DNA of 23,081 bases, taken from NCBI GenBank assembly GCA_034189125.1, contig JAXHVB010000003.1, positions 1-23,081 on the forward strand. Reading direction: 5' to 3'. The DNA is from UBA5862 sp002408105. Lineage in GTDB: Bacteria; Pseudomonadota; Gammaproteobacteria; Pseudomonadales; UBA5862. This document shows, in pieces, positions 22,401 through 23,081 of this stretch. Below the pieces are notes generated by a model that was given only the letters and a program-made list of their open reading frames with translations, had not been told where the DNA came from and searched no databases. Both the position numbers and the translations under genes were made by a program. How positions within the stretch are numbered: position 1 is the stretch's first letter; each line of letters opens with the position of its first letter.

Positions 22401-23081
22401 AACCGGGCTTCGCCTTTGAAGTCCAGGCGCAGGCGGTCGGCGGCCCGTGGTGGGTTGGAGCCGGCGGGCAGCCTCCAGCTGTCCGCGAGAACCTGCCCCT
22501 GCACCCGGGCTGGCTGCTCCGCCTGCCAGCTGAGCCACAGTTTGGCACCAAGGTCGAGGGACTGCACCTGTGTTGTGGCCGACGCCCACACCCGGGTCGG
22601 ATGAACCTGCTGCGGCGGCAGTTCGAGGTACGCCGAGAACCGGTCGATTGACCCGCCTGTGGGCCAGGTTGCCCGCAACTGCGCGGGCGACGCGAGCCCC
22701 GTCGGTTCGACTGCGCCCCGCAAATGGACCTGGTCTCCCTTCGGGTGCCAACGCAGTCCGTGCACCTGAGTGCGCAGGCGCTGATCCCCGGAGATTTGGT
22801 CCAGCTGCGCCTGTGCGATAGACAGCCGGGGATTGCGTTCGAGCCAGTCGCGGACCTGCGCCAGTGCTTCGGAGGAGCCATCGAGTGGGCTTTTGGCGTG
22901 GGTTCGCCATTGAACCTCGATTCGCTCGGCTGCAACCCGGCGCATCACCAAGCGCCACTGCAGCAGCGAGCGCCAGGGGTCTGGCGTCAGCTCCGCTGCC
23001 TGGACATGGACTTCCATGTCCACAGAGGCGGGCTTCAAGTGCAGGCTGCTCAGGCGTAGGGTGGGGTAAAACCCCCGCCAG
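19472..23081 (-). CDS. yhdP: AsmA-like inter-membrane protein YhdP (partial, 5' end off window)
   Basis: About 1203 residues are visible, and the frame is still open at base 23081, so the N-terminus with its membrane anchor is missing (roughly 60-90 residues, judged against ~1270 for E. coli YhdP). The protein is a long stack of beta strands forming a hydrophobic groove; in E. coli, YhdP, TamB and YdbH act redundantly in moving phospholipid to the outer membrane. The visible start WRGFYPTLRLSSLHLKPA is the family N-terminal pattern. The C-terminal AsmA-like signature is NAENGKMYTGGNTGALGVLSLFNLDALIRRL, followed by LLTNTVDGHLVATLAL and ILERPLAQMTSARYRIQGNWNDPQ at the end. A TTG at 23038 is an internal leucine, not a start. 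It converges on darP. Confidence 0.93.
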   Translation of the reverse strand, partial: WRGFYPTLRLSSLHLKPASVDMEVHVQAAELTPDPWRSLLQWRLVMRRVAAERIEVQWRTHAKSPLDGSSEALAQVRDWLERNPRLSIAQAQLDQISGDQRLRTQVHGLRWHPKGDQVHLRGAVEPTGLASPAQLRATWPTGGSIDRFSAYLELPPQQVHPTRVWASATTQVQSLDLGAKLWLSWQAEQPARVQGQVLADSWRLPAGSNPPRAADRLRLDFKGEARFGHTSLIPENWQLQVAPLRLLVPNAAPTETRLHLKGGAGQPVLLLADQIDIAPWTDWALALTALPALRQALLDTDPSGRLETVQIQWEDLSSDALRRPRVSAQIRGFANRAHGGAPSTQGIAGQLLARGAEGLVRLNAHSAQIHFPQLFPSAWQPREVSGDLFWRFTPDQIELGSGPLQVRAEGYRGAADFRLRVPTQGDAPHLGLRVGIGALALADGRQFLPRLPSAPALEAWLNTALHDGQLTSGALVYAGSLRFADGPQSARLLQHYDVDQANLVFEPGWPALDAGSAQVQLVDDALDLHLSHGDLAGLQLGQGTLRGRTTPSGAYQLELKVPAAGEVGQAKRFVLQTPLASTTGVVLNALEGSGTLKGQLTLNLRLVDPVVIGYALRLSVDADRVQVTPAQLEYTNVRGTVQLSSEGGVSSEAISGVLFGKPVRLSIESDPPTQAGAQTRIHQTGRIGAQDLLKWLDLPIAQVTGLADYRAELQLPSEASTPVLLHVTSDLVGVQSTLPAPADKPAQASWKTEAMVALPPKAPPRVTLQLGARARMQIEAATDHPPRIALCIQCRSVELPRAGFALQGTTASVSLPAWSRAFQTLNLPAKGATNFPVTARLSIEQLHLTPGWTATEVVAGYDQNASGWQLSIESPDVSGTVQGGESGRPVLADFQRLSIPMPSPGSDASQPRRVTPASMAKLPPTQVQINALEIDRQPLGRWTFELQPMTRGLGLNNIRGEFEGFRVNHAELLWRMPETSEEASTTRLRMRATGGDVARLTGAFGLEPVASSEALSAEADLIWPGDPTDLALAGLTGRVDINAENGKMYTGGNTGALGVLSLFNLDALIRRLDLNLTDLGGNSLNFRRLSARAALDQGTATLIEPLRIDSGIGKFSLTGSADLLTNTVDGHLVATLALADNLPWYAGLLGGVPTAVTVFIATRILERPLAQMTSARYRIQGNWNDPQVSLEEIFADENATPN
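20751..20769. repeat. Alternating purine-pyrimidine (CG)n tract inside yhdP
   Basis: Nineteen bases alternate strictly, ending in seven CG/GC dinucleotides. On the minus strand they encode part of GARARMQ in yhdP. The tract could favour Z-DNA or replication slippage; a two-base slip would frameshift yhdP. Confidence 0.7.

Noticed and set aside
1..23081. Search for mobile elements, CRISPR arrays, RNA genes or a hidden accessory system
   Set aside because: Nearly all bases are assigned to conserved core genes with uniform composition; no terminal repeats, spaced direct repeats, integrase or tRNA-like sequence was seen by eye.

Overview
The window is a GC-rich, gene-dense stretch of bacterial chromosome that looks gammaproteobacterial. 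The gene order degS/algW | hisC-hisD-hisG-murA-ibaG-mlaBCDEF | yrbG-kdsD-kdsC-lptC-lptA-lptB-rpoN-hpf-ptsN-rapZ closely resembles the corresponding Pseudomonas-type region, and parts match the E. coli mla/yrbG-kds-lpt/rpoN loci. The Kdo, LPS-export and Mla genes show a Gram-negative double membrane. Two departures from the Pseudomonas order (no ptsO after rapZ, and mgtE-darP next to it) argue against Pseudomonas itself. I cannot name the genus from sequence alone. I see no rRNA, tRNA, IS element, prophage, CRISPR array or other sign of recent transfer: this is a conserved core region.

Layout. 1-553 (-): 5' part of a Nif3/YbgI-family gene, running off the left edge. 630-1742 (+): degS-type periplasmic protease. 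1739-9532 (-): ten closely packed genes, transcribed mlaF-mlaE-mlaD-mlaC-mlaB-ibaG-murA-hisG-hisD-hisC. 9533-9714: a divergent control region with a promoter-like element for each direction. 9715-14120 (+): yrbG-kdsD-kdsC-lptC-lptA-lptB, mostly overlapping. 14228-17490 (+): rpoN-hpf-ptsN-rapZ. 17596-19475 (+): mgtE-darP. 19472-23081 (-): yhdP, running off the right edge.

How the genes work together. Most of the window builds or maintains the outer membrane. KdsD and KdsC make Kdo for LPS. LptC, LptA and LptB belong to the LPS export bridge. MlaFEDB/MlaC move phospholipid between the membranes, and YhdP is an AsmA-like inter-membrane protein linked to phospholipid delivery. MurA starts peptidoglycan synthesis and is itself balanced against LPS synthesis in many bacteria. 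RapZ controls amino-sugar supply in enterobacteria. DegS senses misfolded outer-membrane proteins. The rpoN-hpf-ptsN-rapZ block adds nitrogen/PTS-linked and stationary-phase regulation. hisGDC is an amino-acid passenger at the end of the mla-murA unit.

I found no convincing unknown system. The most notable direct observations are: both convergent gene pairs overlap by the same CTAG palindrome, which supplies both stop codons; the Lpt and Mla ATPase genes both appear to use TTG starts; ptsO is missing after rapZ; and the EIIANtr active-site loop carries an in-frame PHCR-type duplication. No gene-free stretch is longer than about 180 bases.
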